Of a stretch of 64,000 nucleotides of DNA, positions 46,631-59,729 are shown one piece after another. Each line of letters begins with the position of its first letter. Positions within the stretch are counted from its first letter, which is position 1. The stretch is taken from positions 186,001-250,000 of the forward strand of contig JAQYUZ010000003.1 of the NCBI GenBank assembly GCA_033819885.1, in the 5' to 3' direction. The position numbers and the translations under genes were made by a program. The notes under the pieces were generated by a model that saw only the letters and a program-made list of their open reading frames with translations, searched no databases and was not told where the DNA came from. This stretch comes from Microbotryomycetes sp. JL201. Its lineage: Eukaryota; Basidiomycota; Microbotryomycetes.

Positions 46631-49600
46631 ATGGCGGCAGTCGATGCCGCCGAAGCAGACTCGAGCCTGGAAACCCGGTCTGGCATCTCTCAAAAGCCAC
46701 GGACTGTGTCTGGCCCTCCCGGTGCAGCTAGGAAGCGCGCCTCGACGCGTTTCGGCGGCGCTGCGTCCTTTTTGTGCCTGTCACTCGTCTTCCACGTCAT
46801 CTACATCGGCTCAATCTTTGACATTTATTTCAAGTCGCCCGTCACAAAGGGCATTCCGCAGCGCTACAGAGTCGAGCACAGCGATGGTCGATCCTGGCCA
46901 CTCGCCAAGCGGGTTGTATTGATTGTTGGTATGTCGAATGGTCTTTACGATCTCACTTGAACCAGATGGGTAACTCTGCTTTTCGTAGGCGATGGCCTCC
47001 GAGCAGACAAGTTGTTTCAGACCTATCCCAACCCCCCGTTTCACAATTCGGATTCTCTGCCTCCCCCACTCGTCGACACAGGGCACAGCGTCGTGCAAGA
47101 GGAAGGGAACGAAGGCCGAACTACCCCTGCACCGTTCTTGCGGGGTTTGATACAACGTGGTCAAGCGAGGTGGGGCGTCTCGCACACGAGAGTACCGACA
47201 GAAAGTAGGCCAGGGCATGTCGCCCTGATCGGAGGCATGTACGAGGTGCGTCAACAGGTTCAATGACATGAGAACTGAGCGTGTTGATGGTGAGTCGGCT
47301 TGCAGGACGTCAGTGCCGTCACGAGGGGCTGGACGACGAACCCGGTGGCGTTCGACTCGGTGTTTAATCAATCCTCCAGTACGTTCTCATTCGGCTCGCC
47401 AGATATTCTGCCAATGTTCCAGCAAGGTGCAAGCGAACCCAGTCGAGTTCAAGCCTGGTCGTACGGCGAAGAGTACGAGGACTTTTCGTCCGACGCAGTC
47501 CACCTCGATCTCTGGTGCCTGGACAAACTCGAGCAGTTGATCAAAAATTCTTCGAGCACAAGCGACGTAAAGGACAGACTTGACGGTTCGGGCGTCGTGT
47601 TCTTTCTGCATTTGCTAGGACTAGATACGACTGGGCACTCGTACCGACCTCATGGGCCAGAGTATCATCGCAATATCAGGGCCGTCGACCAAATTGTCGA
47701 ACACACATCCAACCTGCTTCGCGAATACTACGGCGACGAAGACACGGCATTCGTGTTCACGGCCGACCATGGTATGTCATCAAAGGGAAACCATGGCGAT
47801 GGCGAACCGGACAATACTAGGACCCCACTTGTTGTTTGGGGCAAAGGCGTTGGCGGCGAAAACCTGAGCGGTGGCCACGATGCGTACTCCCGAACTTGGG
47901 GTCTGCATGGCGCAAGAATAGACGTCGAACAGGCCGACGTGGCAGTGCTAATGGCAAGTCGCTGCTGAAGCTGAGACAGCCTTCCCTTTCTTTCCTGACC
48001 TCCTGTCCTGCAGTCTGTGCTTGGAGGCTTGCCTATACCAGCAAATTCGGCCGGCAGGGTACCTCTGTCGTACCTCGATGCGAGCCCAGAATTCAAAGCC
48101 CGCGCCGCGTTCGCAAACGCGCAGCAGATACTAGCCGAATATCAAGTCAAGCGAGGTGAGATTCTGATGGCGCAAAGTTTGCGCAATAATGAAGAACTAA
48201 CGCTGCATCACGCTCAGACACGAAAGCGAAAAGGTCACTGTCTTTTCGGCCCTTTGCTGAGCTGACACAATCGAGTGACGGTACCACACGTTCGCTCGAG
48301 ACTCATCGGGCGCAAATTCAGAGTTTGATCGAGTCTCGCAACTTTGCCCGCGCTCAGGCGGAAAGTATGGAATTGGTCGATATCGGACTGCGAGGTCTGC
48401 GGTACTTCCAAACGTGAGCTTTTCATTTCTCGTATCTTCCGGCCTATATCCGTGTCTCACAGTCACGGTGTAGGTACGACTGGTTGATTCTGCAGACCCT
48501 CGTCTCGGCCGGATATGCCGGTTTTATCGTGTATTCGGCAAAGTTCATCATCAAGCGCCATGTTATTCAGCTGTCGACAAGTAATACGACTCCTTCAATG
48601 CTCGCCAGTGCTCTCGGCTTTACGGCTTTTGCTGTTCTCGCCACGCGCTTCTACCTCGAAGAATCGCCGCCAAGTTACTACCTCTACGCCCTGTTTCCAT
48701 GCTTTTTCTGGTCATGTATTTTGCGAGACTTGACCGCCTTCAGACACTTGCGCAAGAGCAGACAATTCTCCGTGTCTGGCGCAATCCAGGTCGTCCTCGC
48801 TTCCATGGCCGTGCTGCAAGCAATGGTCTTCGGTTATACTTCGCGACGGCTATTCGCTTACCTATTGGTCGGAATGGCATTCTTGTGGCCTCTTTTTGGC
48901 ATGACGACAGGATTCAGAAAAACCCACACGCCCCTAATCGTTTGCTGGATCGTGTCGTGTTTGCTTCTGGCCGTCTTTCCTATGCTTCCAGTCGAGAAAG
49001 GCGAGAGCATACCAGTCATGTGAGGCTTGCAGTGTGCATTTGCAGATGCTTTGTTATGCTGACCCGAGTGCTCGCGTTAGCTTGTCTGGCGGAGCGACCT
49101 TTTTGGTCCTCGGGCAAACGAGCCTCAAATGGCTTCAAATGGGTTCGGCGTCACGTCGGCCGAAATCCCCAACGCTCGAACGAGCGGTCGTTCATATCAA
49201 CTTTGAGGTGAATTTGGGTGCTGTTGATTGCATGCGATCGAGAAGGCTGACCGCGCGTATGCGCAGCTCTTGTTGACGGGGATCTGCATGGCCATTACCG
49301 CGGGCTCTGCGCACAGCTTGCAATTGAAAAAAGGTTTGCCTCTGTTTAACCAGGTGGCAGGGTGGGCTATTCTTGGTGAGCAAAATTTATTTGCATCGCC
49401 AGGTGCGCGATTGACCGCCGGCTTCTTGGCTTCAGTGACATCCGTATTGTCTCCCGTTGTCCACGGCAGACCACGCGGACAGCCCTATATTGAGCGACTA
49501 CTCGTATTACTGTTTGCTTTCGGGCCGGCATTCGTCATTCTCAGCCTCTCGTACGAGACACTATTCTTTTCGACTTTATGTACGACTTTAGTCGTCTGGC

Positions 49601-50184
49601 TCGAGCTCGAATGCACGCTAGCCGAAGCACGCCGGCCGCGGAACGTTTCGACTCAAAGCCATGGACCAACCATCACCAGCATTTCGTCAGACCACGTTCG
49701 CATCGCATTGTTCTTTCTCGCATTTTTGCACATTTCTTTCTTTGGTGTCGGCAATGTGGCTTCAATCAGCTCGGCAAGTAGCTCTATCGCGCGGTTGTGT
49801 GCATCATTTCTCGTGTCGCCGCTAACATTTGCATGCGTGTGCGTGCAGTTTTACCTCGAGCCAGTGTATCGCCTCATCCCAATCTTTGCGCCGTTCCCGA
49901 TGGCGGCGCTGCTGCTGTTCAAGCTGTTGACACCGTTCGTCGCATTGTCTTCCGTCACGACTATACTCAATCATCGTCTGCGTCTGCCGCCATTCGCGCT
50001 CTTCATGGTTGCGTCCACCCTCAGCGAATACTTGACCGTCAACTTTTTCTTTCTCGTGACCGACAGAGGCTCGTGGCTCGAGATTGGCAGCTCGATCACA
50101 AATTTTGCCATTTGCTCGTTGCTCGGCATCTTCAACACGATCTTGTACCTCGGCGGCGAATACGTTTTGGCTGGTACGACGTAG
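46631..50184 (+). CDS. MCD4: GPI ethanolamine phosphate transferase 1 (Mcd4)
   Basis: ER membrane enzyme that adds ethanolamine phosphate to the first mannose of the GPI anchor precursor. It has about ten exons and some 960 residues. One N-terminal span ([19 protein letters not shown]) is followed by a lumenal alkaline-phosphatase-like domain: [39 protein letters not shown] with the catalytic Thr, [24 protein letters not shown] and [16 protein letters not shown] with metal ligands. The rest is a multi-span domain from [20 protein letters not shown] on, with [20 protein letters not shown] near the end. The intron 49774-49848 has a GC donor (GCAAGT). Only this joins NVASISS to FYLEPVYRL, which is strongly conserved in Mcd4. 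The next gene starts 107 bp after the stop. Confidence 0.93.
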
Positions 50185-50291
50185 GCCATTACTTGCATAT
50201 GCATATCCCGTATCGAGCACTAGAATGTAAATAGAGCAAGGCTGCTGTGACTCTTGAAATTGTGTTGCGATGTGCGTTTCGTTTCGCCTTG

Positions 50292-52113
50292 ATGCGCCCA
50301 GCGTCGTCGCCATCGAGTGCCTGGGCGAGTCACCGCTTGACATGTCGACAGTGCCCTCAAAGCCGAGTGTGGCACCGTCTAGCATCGTCGTCGTCATCGC
50401 AACACGTCAACTTACATGGCAAACGCGCTAAAATCGCCGTCGTCGGCGGTGGACCCGCCGGTTTCTACGCCGCAACACGCCTGCTAACATTGCCGGGCAG
50501 CGACAACGTCAATGTCGACTTGTTCGAGCTGTTGCCGACGCCGTTCGGTCTCGCGAGGTTTGGCGTGGCCCCTGACCACCCCGAAGTCAAGGTAGGCACG
50601 TGATGTCATTGTCATTGAATGTTTGCGCTGAATCTCATCTCGTATCTGATCTCGACTTTGATACTTTTTTCTGAAACGTGAGTCAGAACTGTCAACACAA
50701 GTTTGAGGAGACGGCACGTGATCGACGTTTCAGGTTTTTTGGCAACGTTCAAGTCGGCGGACTCGTGGACCGTTCACAGTCGGACGCGACAGGAAACGAC
50801 ATTGTACCAAACTTGTCTCCGTCTCAACATGCAGCTCAAATAAACCTATCGTCACTCAAACCCCACTACGACGCCATTTTGTTGACGTACGGAGCCAGTT
50901 TGGACAAACCTCTGGGAGTCTCTGGTGAAGACTCTTTGTTGAACGTCTTATCGGCGAGAACATTTGTCAATTGGTACAACGGACACCCGTACCATTCAAG
51001 CTTGCTGGCACCGTTGATCGACTTGACAAAGACGAAACACGTAACGGTCATTGGTCAAGGCAACGTTGCTTTGGACGTGGCGAGAATTCTGCTCAAGAAG
51101 CCAGACCAGCTGAACGAGTTTGACGTGCCGGAGCCCGTCCTGGAGCAACTGAGGTCGAGCAAAGTCGAGAGAGTAGACATTGTCGGAAGGAGAGGGCCTT
51201 TGCAACTCGCCTGCACCACCAAAGAGGTTCGAGAAATGATGAACCTCGACGACGTTGCCTTTCAGATGGACGACTCGTTGCTGCAAAATGCTGTCGACAG
51301 CGTCGAAAAGTTCCCGAAAATGGAAGGTGCACGAATGCGCAAGAGGCTGATCGGTTTGCTCAAGACGGGTTCAAAGGCTCGAATCGGATCGACGTCCAAG
51401 TCTTGGTCATTCGACTTTTTGAAATCGCCGGTGGCATTGATACCTGATCAACAGGAGACCGGTGAATCGCCCAAACCAATTTTGACGGCGCCTCAAAAAG
51501 TTGGCGCCGTCGAGTGGGCCGTCAACGAGCTCGTCGCAGAAGATGGCTTGTCGATCGAAGACGTTATTGCGTCCGATCCTGGCAGATTATCGGCAAAACC
51601 GACGGGAACAAGCGTCACGACCTCGACAGATTTGATTCTCAAGAGCGTCGGGTACAGGTCCTTTGGTCTGCCTGGTTTGCCTTTTGACGAACGCAAGGGC
51701 ATCGTTCGCAATGCAGCCGGGCGTGTCATTGATAAGACTGGACAACGGGTAAGCAGATATGCATGTGATCGTGTGACCGTTCCATGGTCTGACTTGTGTT
51801 CCCGGCGTACGACTAGATACCGGGCTTGTACACGTCAGGCTGGCTTGCAAGAGGACCGACTGGCGTGATTGCTACGACCATGTTTGATGCGTTTGCGACA
51901 GCAGATATTGTCGCGCAAGACATCGTCGACGAGTCGACAGCAACGAAACCAAGGCCAGAACTCGATATCGACAGCTTGGCGAAAGGAAGACGAGTCGTGT
52001 CCTGGCAAGACTGGGAGGCGATCGATCAAGAAGAAAGGCGGAGAGGGCAGAAGGCCAACAAGCTCAGGGAAAAGATCACAGACGTCGGCGACATGTTGAA
52101 AATGATGCCGTGA
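50292..52113 (+). CDS. ARH1: Mitochondrial NADPH-adrenodoxin reductase Arh1
   Basis: FAD enzyme that passes electrons from NADPH to mitochondrial ferredoxin for iron-sulfur cluster and heme A synthesis. Three exons encode about 540 residues. An Arg/Ser-rich targeting sequence precedes the FAD-binding start AKIAVVGGGPAGFYAATRLL. LPTPFGLARFGVAPDHPEVK follows, then after an intron NCQHKFEETARDRRFRFFGN. The NADPH motif is VTVIGQGNVALDVARILLKK. Further blocks are VDIVGRRGPLQLACTTKEVRE and LILKSVGYRSFGLPGLPFD. After the last intron comes PGLYTSGWLARGPTGVIATTM. The C-terminus has a helical RRGQKANKLREKITDVG end. Length and order are standard for the family. The ATG at 50292 is the first ATG in the frame. 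Confidence 0.95.
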
Positions 52114-52186
52114 TAGGGACATGGTAAAGACAACACGTTGCAATTCAGAGAGAGGAAACGAGGCGAGCATTTTGGGTGACATCAAT

Positions 52187-53762
52187 CTAGGGCGCAGGCC
52201 AAAGTGAGCCGTCGTCAGTAACGACGCCAGCTGCCGTGCCCCTTGCCGGCCGTTTCGTCGGCAGCTCGTAATAATCGGTTCGAGCGCCTACGGTCATTGA
52301 GTCAGTGGCAGAAATGGATTCGGTCGGAAACGAAACAAGTGCGCACTCTTGTCAATGACTTCACCATCGTCACTATCGTCTTCCTCGGCCTCGTCATCGC
52401 GCTCAAGCATGGCTTGTAGCTGGTCCTTGTTGACGGTCGCCTTGCCGTCGCCCGAGACGCTCATGTCCTTCATCAGCCTCGTTACGCTATCGGCCTTTTG
52501 TTCTTCCTTCTCTCGTTTCTGGAGGCAAACAAAAAAAAAAAACGGTTCGACCGAGTTAGAGCAGGCTTGCGAACTCATTGAATAGCTACTAACCCGCTGC
52601 TCGACAAGCTTGTCAAGCTCTGGTTTGTAATCCGTCAAGTACTCCTGTCTCGCTTCTTTGACCGCCTCGAAAAAGTCATCCATGCCGTCTCCTGTCATTG
52701 CCGACACGCCGACGGCCTGTCGAGTCACGAAGGCGTGAGCTCAAGCTGGACTTGAAGAATGGTATCGGGGCAGATCACTGGTCAGCCGCGACTGACCCTC
52801 AAGTGTTTGTAAAACTCGTCTAGAACCAAGCTCATTGAGTTCATGAGCGAGTCCATGTATCCAGGTCCGTCGTCACCGGCTTGCTCTCTGCGTTCGAGCA
52901 ATGCCAATTGAAACGCTTCAAAGTCGCGCATCCATTCGATGGCAAAGTCATGTGTTTCGACGTCAGTCTTGTTGAATACGAGAATGAATGGCAAACGCGT
53001 TTTGTATAGAATGCTGGAGGTAGAGGGGTGCAGTCGAAAGATCAGCCAGGCATTCAAGGTCATATGCTCGGCAGAACGAAACGACGTACGAGCATGCGTA
53101 CAGCATGTTGCTCATGAACGTTGCCGGGCTCGTTGTTCGAGGGGTATCGATGATGTAGGCGACGCAAGTTGGCAACGCTGATGCCATGGCGTCCGTGATG
53201 ATTGCGCCGGAAGCAGACCAGGTGAAGATTTCAATCTGGCCAGGCGTGTCCAGAAAAACGTAACTGTGTGGAAAAGCGTGCATGGGTCAGCAGATGAGAT
53301 ACAAGGCAGCTTAAATCAAACAGGTCGACTTGCTCGACGGATGGTGCGCGCTTCTCGACGAGCTGGAGCACCTGGTCAAACTTTGTCGTGAACAAGTTCA
53401 AAGCCGTCAAGATGCCGCCGTTAGGTCCCAAATTGTACTGTTTCATGACTTCTTGGTAGTCCACCGTGTCTCTGATGTCAATGTTTGCCGAGAACGGAAG
53501 GTGCGAGACGGCCGGGTCCAAGTTTAGGATGTACGGCGTCTGTTTGCGCTCGTGCAAGTGCGCGTTGACTCGCTGCATGAACGTTGTCTTGCCCGAGCCT
53601 GCCATGCCTGTGTGTACACGCGCAGGTGAGTGGTGCATGGCGATCGCCGAGCTCGAGAGCGACGAGCTGACCGATGATGATGACGCCTGTCGCAGGCAGC
53701 GCATCCTGTGATGTTGCCGTCTCGTCTGACGCCTTGTGCTTTCCTTTGCCGTCGTCTGCCAT
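52187..53762 (-). CDS. NPA3: GPN-loop GTPase 1 (Npa3/Gpn1)
   Basis: Small GTPase that helps assemble and import RNA polymerase II. The product is about 370 residues in six or so exons. After a short Lys/Ser N-terminus it reads [20 protein letters not shown] (P-loop), [39 protein letters not shown] with the Gly-Pro-Asn insertion that names the family, [19 protein letters not shown] (G3), [12 protein letters not shown] (G4, NKTD) and [12 protein letters not shown]-terminal charged helix with [15 protein letters not shown] and an acidic stretch [12 protein letters not shown] follow, and the protein ends LWPAP. The first intron joins VIII to GMAG. Its start codon is 105 bp from the divergent uS10m start. 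Confidence 0.94.
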
Positions 53763-53867
53763 TGTTGCAGGCGTCGTCTGGCGCAGAATCAAAAGTTGGA
53801 AACGCTTCGTCGCGGCGACCTTTTTCGACCGCAGCCTCGTCGCAGCGCCATCGTCTCGGCCTTGCAA

Positions 53868-54841
53868 ATGGCTCTGTCATCACGACTACACAGAGCGTTT
53901 TCCAGCCTGACGGCCCGTCAGTCGCCGGCTTCATCGTCCGCGGCCGCGACCGCGTCTGCCACTGCCGATGCCGTCGCATCCACGTCTGCACCTCGGAAAA
54001 CACCACCGTCAGTATTGCTTTGACTGTTACACGAGCAAGATCTGATCATCCTTACGTGTTGTGACAATGCGTGCCTTGCAACAGACCTGCGACCAAGAGC
54101 GCAGACGCAGCGGCTGCACGCCGATACGATCAGTACCCGCCAACGTCGCCCTTTGAGCATCACGTTCCAATCAAGCCGATCCACAATGTCCACGTGGCGA
54201 CACTGCACTTGCGCGCTCACACGACCGAGCTCGACAAGCTGACGTTCTTCACGTCGTTTGCACTCCGAGCAGCTCGAGCATTGGGTCTCGCAACATCAGG
54301 AGCAGCCTCATTACCAATAAAAACGTCGTTGTTCACGGTCCCGCGAAGTCCCTTCGCTCACAAGAAGAGTCAACAAAACTTTTGGCGTAAAGAGCACAAG
54401 CGCGCGATCAAAGTGTACGACGGCAACGAACAAGTCGTCAAGGCTTGGCTTGCATTCTTGAGAAAGGAAGCAATGGGAGGTGTCGGACAAAAGGCTTTGG
54501 TGTTCGAGTACAAAGAAGTCGGCTGGGGTCAGCGAATGATCCAGGATCAACTGAGAGAGCTCGAAATGGGCGAGGAAGAAGGCGAGGTGGCGGAGACCGA
54601 GTCGGAACAACAAAGTCTTGTCGCTGCGAGCGGACAACATTTGGATCCGCAGCAAGTCAAAGACCTGGCCCAAGGGGTTGTTTCTGAGCTGCAGCAGCAA
54701 ATTCAAGACGAGGAGGCGATCAAGGCCGAGCAACTCGAGCAGGCGGCGACGGAGCAGAGACAAGAGGCAGAGCATGCGAAGGAGGCACGAGAGAAGGAAG
54801 ACGCAGCAAAGGACCCAACGGCAGAAGCAAACAAGTCATAA
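53868..54841 (+). CDS. RSM10: Mitochondrial ribosomal protein uS10m (Rsm10)
   Basis: Component of the small mitoribosomal subunit. Two exons join with phase agreement at KTPPPATK, across an intron from about 54008 to 54087. The first 60 residues are an Arg/Ser/Ala-rich mitochondrial targeting region. The uS10 fold is seen in VHVATLHLRAHTTELDKLTF, then ARALGLATSGAASLPIKTSL, FTVPRSPFAHKKSQQNFWRK and EHKRAIKVYDGNEQVVKAWL. A C-terminal extension of about 110 residues is Glu/Gln-rich and coiled-coil-like, as in other fungal mitochondrial S10 proteins. The reading frame ends at 54841. Confidence 0.92.
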
Positions 54842-54923
54842 TCAATCATTTTGACGAATGCAAAACCCTCATACACCTCGACAGGAGTGACGACGAAAAC
54901 TGAAATATACCCAACAGAGCTGA

Positions 54924-55897
54924 TCAGGCAATGCTAGCGCCGTCTTGTGTGCAGCGCTGCGAGTGTCGTTTACGGGCGTCACTGCGCTTGAAAGTCGCAC
55001 TACATCGAGGGCAGCTGTACGGTCTATGCCCGCAACGTCAGCTTGGCGCTTTTGGTGGTCTTTCAAGGTCACGACTGCTCACTCTTCGCCAGTATGTATC
55101 CTCGCGTGCCTGACAAGGTCGTTGCGGCGCGCGAATCTCAGTCCGCACTCGTCGCACCCGAACCTCCTGTATCCAGCTTCGCGACCGTCTGCCGTCTCTG
55201 TGGAGGCTGGACTTGGAGCTGAAGAAGTGCTTGATAAGCGTCGCTGTGGCGGATCTTGCTGCTCAATTGCTGGGGAATTGGATAACGACCGGTGACCGCG
55301 TGGCGCGGACGAAACCTCGATCGCTGTGGCAGATTGACGGGAGCTCGATGTCGACCTTGTCCTCGCCGAGTTTGAGAACTCTGATCCAGACCATGTTATC
55401 GGTCTCGGTCTCGGGTAAGGGTCGTAACGCGCGAGGATTGGATCGGATCCGACTTCGGCTCCTGCTGCAGCTGCGATCGCTGCACGCTGCTGTGACTTTG
55501 CATACTCGATTACCGACGCAGGAAGTCGACTTGAAAGGTATTCTGTTACCGAGTCTGATGTTCTGCGCATTGTGTGTGGCCGCAATGGCGCGTCCAAGTG
55601 TCGAGCAGGCGTTGGCAAAGTTACGGCTGTTGGCCGCGAGCTCCTTTCAAGCACAGAGGCACCTTGTAGAGCCATAATGCTCGTATTGGGTGGCTGGATA
55701 CCCTCTCGTGATGTAGCATCCATCGCCTGCGTCCACATCGGTCGAGTCACCTCTCGCGAAGTCTCAGCTGGCGGCATGTTCAACGGTACGAACGCCGTTT
55801 GCTGTATGTGTGCTGACAGCGTTACGTCGCCGAACAAGCTTTGAAAGGAAGGGAGCAAAATCTTTCGGCCTCGCTCGGCGGCTTGGTCGCTTGACAT
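54924..55897 (-). CDS. C2H2 zinc-finger protein, putative transcription factor
   Basis: Two exons. The first runs from the chosen ATG at 55897 to about 55087; the second ends at 54924. The N-terminal 240 residues are disordered, Ser/Pro/Arg-rich, starting MSSDQAAERGRKILLPSFQS. Two zinc fingers close the protein: FGCDECGLRFARRNDLVRHA with RIHTG, linked by the standard TGEEPY, and SCPRCSATFKRSDARKRHSQ ending in RC. The second finger is C-x2-C-x12-H-x4-C, a common C-terminal variant in fungal factors. The intron (55023-55086) splits the linker codon. The frame is open upstream to an ATG at 56092, which would add a Glu/Arg-rich segment over a CT-repeat leader. The later start seems more likely. 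Target genes are unknown. Confidence 0.75.
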
Positions 55898-56649
55898 GCT
55901 CTTCGTACAGAATTTGGGGGGACGACAGCACTCTCTCTCTTTCTCACTCTCTCTCTCGACTTTGGCATCTCCGAGAGGGCGTGGGGGGCCAGAGCCCCGA
56001 CTGGCCTGCTCGAAAATCCGCGAAGACGATTTTCTTTTGTCGCAGATCGAGACATTTCGGGCATCCAAAATGGCAAGTAAGTCGGTCATCATGTGTCAGA
56101 TGATGACCTTCGTGTGCAGATCAGCACATGGTGCTGTGTAGATCCGATATTTTGAGTTTCGCCAAGCTTGATGCCAAACCAATGATGGAAGCTCTCGGGC
56201 CCTTCCCCAAGTTTCACAATGATTCGAAAGCAGAGCTTTTTTTATACGATCACCGTGTCGGCAGATTTTTGAGTGAGCCATTCCGGTAAAATCAGTCATG
56301 TGAACACCGGGCTCTTGAAAACGAGCAGCGCGCCAACAGTGGCGCATGAATACATGTCGCTTACCTCCGACGATCGTCGCTTGTGTCCGCTGGCTGATGT
56401 GGCGCAAGTCGTCAGGCCCGCGAGGAGTTTCTCTTTCGTTCAAGACAGCAGGTCCGGCGAGATCATGCAAGTTATTCATGTCACAGCGGCCAGGAGTGCA
56501 CGGGATTGAGAGTTGATTACATCCCGAAACAGCGTGTGTCCTCTGACCGATCTATGAACCGCATCTCAGCCAGATATTGTTGAGCTCGGGACCCAAATCG
56601 TCTCGTATCGACGACCCAACTCGTTTGCCTCGACTGTATCGAGCCCGAC
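55898..56649. other. Divergent intergenic region with CT-rich tract
   Basis: About 750 bp between the C2H2 gene and YAF9, containing both promoters. A CT-rich run lies at about 55930-55960 on the + strand. The minus frame continues open to 56092. No other gene was recognised. Confidence 0.4.
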
Positions 56650-57851
56650 ATGGCTACCAAGCGACTTCGTGGCGTGTCAGTGTATCGACCAATCATCTAC
56701 GGTAATACTGCCGTCTTGCTCGAGCCACACGAGAGGACAAACACGGATCATACGCATAGGTGGACGGTCGGCGTACGCAGCGCCGCCTCTCCGTCCAATC
56801 CAGACAACAAGGAGGCGAATCATGTTGGAGGCGCGGATGATCTGAGGTCAGCCGAGTTGCATGCGCGCGAGCATGTGCAAGGCGCGGCGCGGACAGCCCG
56901 CGCACGGGCGAGCCGTATTTCGTGTATCAATGTACTGATCGCGGTCGCGTACATTCAGCTATTTCATCAAGAAAGTCACATTCAAGCTGCACGAGACCTA
57001 TGCCCAACCACTACGGAGTACGCCGGCGTCGTCTTGACAGTCGAGACGCTCACTGACCTTCGGCATACTTCATTGTGTACAACAGCTATCGAAAGACCGC
57101 CTTTCGAAGTGACAGAGACGGGTTGGGGCGAGTTTGACATCGTCATCAAGATCTTTTTCGTGCCAGAGGCAGCAGAGAAACCTTTGACGTTCAACCACCA
57201 TTTGAAACTGCATCCTTGGCCCCTCGACTTGTCTGCGATTCCGCCGCCCGTCGGAACGTCTACAGAAATATCGGCAGGTGCGAGCGGAACAGGCGGCGCC
57301 GACAAGGGCGCCGATGCAGACGACGTGACGATGAAGGACGCGTCCGAGTCAGGCGACCAAAAGACTGCTCTAGATGAGTCTGCTGCACCATCAGCAGGCG
57401 GAGCAGCGGGACCAGCACGGCAACAACAACTGGTTCTCAGTCCAATTCACTCTTGGCAATATGAGGAAGTCGTCTTTGTCGAACCCGTCGAACAGTTTTA
57501 CGCCGTCCTGCTGGCCCATCCTCCGACACCTTTACCAGCAAACAACAGACATCCGAAAGTGTTGAAACATCAATTGGGTATTGGAGGTAACTTTGGAGAA
57601 TTTAGTCAACAGATGGAATCGGATGAGAGGGACAGGATGGAACAGGCTAGGCTGAAAGTCGCTGAAGAAGCCGATGCTCTGAAAAAGAAGTTGATCGAGC
57701 ACGAAAAAGAGCTTCAAGGTACGTCTGACTCTCATTCCGAGGACGTGCTTTTGCAAAGCTGACATATGCGCCAATACTTGCAGCCCTTAAAAAGGAAGTT
57801 GAAGACATTCAAGCAAGTCAACCCGCGCAACCACCCCCCGTCACCACATAG
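56650..57851 (+). CDS. YAF9: YEATS-domain protein Yaf9
   Basis: Histone acyl-lysine reader shared by the SWR1 chromatin remodeller and the NuA4 acetyltransferase. Four exons sum to 318 residues: 56650-56846, 56959-57017, 57086-57718 and 57784-57851. The YEATS domain includes KRLRGVSVYRPIIYGNTAVL, DHTHRWTVGVRSA, YFIKKVTFKLHETYAQPLR and RPPFEVTETGWGEFDIVIKI, with the Trp and aromatic residues that form the acyl-lysine pocket. LTFNHHLKLHPW follows. An Ala/Gly/Asp/Ser linker of about 70 residues then separates the domain from SWQYEEVVFVEPVEQFYAVL, a longer insertion than in yeast. A coiled coil (RLKVAEEADALKKKLIEHEK) ends the protein. The second exon is only 59 nt. Confidence 0.92.
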
Positions 57852-58021
57852 TCGGGCAATTCTTGTTAATCGCGTCGTCTTCGGGTTCTTGTACTCACAT
57901 TCACTCACTGTTGTAAATGGTACCGCAATGTGAATCCGAGGGGGAGAAAACGAGTCGCTTTCACACAATGCAACAACACTACAGGAGACGAGTTGCTTTA
58001 CATCCATCTCTTTGGACCAAA

Positions 58022-59641
58022 TCATACATCTACCTGCATCTCTTCGCCTTGGCTGCTACCTTCCAGCGCAGGTCGCTTATCGATCGGCGAGTCGTACGCC
58101 GGCGAGTTCACAAAATCACTGCGTTCTGCGCCTAGCACAAAAGTATCGGAAATTGATATCGTGCGACTGCCTTTTGGACTCTTCAAGTCGTCCTGGTCAG
58201 TGTCGGCAGCGAGGCAGACTTTGACAGTCTTTGGCGGTTGCCACAGAGACTCGCGCGTGATGGCGCCAATCGGTACAGAAGCGCCGACACTGTGAGGTCG
58301 CGCTTTGATACCTCTCTTGCCGTGCTGTTTGACATGACCCTACACGCCGACGGAAGAACGCGGTGTGAGCCGAAGTGCTGAAGCTCTCGTTGTACGAAAA
58401 CAGACTCACGTCAATGACGGTCACGTTGCTGATCATCAAACTGACACCGTCGTGCCCGTTGCCCCAGTTTCGACTCTTGAGCCCTACTCGCTCGCATCCT
58501 TGATATCGCAACAATCGAGGCGCGACAATCAATTTGACCAACAACGTCTTGTCCACTCCCGGCTCAGACTTTGTTGCATGCGAAGCAGGACACGATCCCG
58601 ACGCGTTGAAGCCACGCCAAGGCGATCGACTCTGTCGAACAGCTTCATCGCCAGCTCCCTCGTCACCGGCTACGAACCGCTTCCGCACTTTTGAACCGCC
58701 CTCTGCTCTTCTCTTGCCCAACCTGACCCAACCAGAATGCAAACACATAGCAAGCACGTCAGAGTCGTCCGTGTAGATGTCTGTGCCCCACACTTTTCGT
58801 TTTCGAATTCCCGCTAGCTGCCAGACGCTTGGTGGCACGAAAGGAATCGCGTTGTCGTCGGCGTCGAGGTCTTTGAATGGTTGCCCATCGTATAATGACG
58901 GGTCTTCGACTTCGTACACGATTGATGATGCATCGTCAAGAGAGGACTTGACACGGGGATCGAGCCACGCCGTTGAGATGCAGATTTCGACGACACCGCC
59001 GACGTTCCTTCGCAGCACGTCGCCATTCAGTAGTTGAGCAGGTTCGACGAAAGGGTCATAGACGAATCGGCCAAGAAATGGCCGCTTGGCGTCTGTCTGA
59101 GGTGCTTGAGCGGTCAAAGCCTTCACGACAGCCTCGTTTTTGACCGTGAGCAGAGGCGGCTTGACAGCGAGCGCTCGCAAGTCTCTTATCGAAAACAGTG
59201 CGACAGGCGGCGCCTTGGCCACTTTTGGCTTGCCGTCTGCGAACCCGCCCGCCTTTGCAGGGCTTGCGGCGTCGGCTCTCGCGTCTGAGCGCTTGCGCTT
59301 GTGCCGCTCAACAGGACCCGCTTGCGCTCCACCGTAAATAGGATCAGATTCTCGCCAATCAATGGCAGACCCGTTCGACTTTGGTCGCGAGCTGTAACTT
59401 GCTTCGAAGGATTCGGAATAAGCAGGTGCCAGCTGCTGCGGTTGTTGCTGTCCAGGAGGCGCAGTTTGGCCAACACGAGGCTCATGATGATGTGCGGATG
59501 GGGACCCATGGTAGGGTGGAATTGGCGGTATGTGCATATCTGTTTTGCGTTTGCTCGATGCTGAAGTCGAGTTGGTCGGCGTGTGGTAGTAGTCCGAGTA
59601 GGTCCGAGGCGTCTTTGACGAATGCGAGGCGCTGCTGTGGG

Positions 59642-59685
<44 letters not shown>

Positions 59686-59697
59686 TGCTGCTGTTGC

Positions 59698-59729
<32 letters not shown>

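Noticed and set aside
55918-55965. CT repeat taken as a possible mobile-element or microsatellite boundary
   Set aside because: Short, imperfect and without flanking duplications. It fits a leader sequence of the C2H2 gene.
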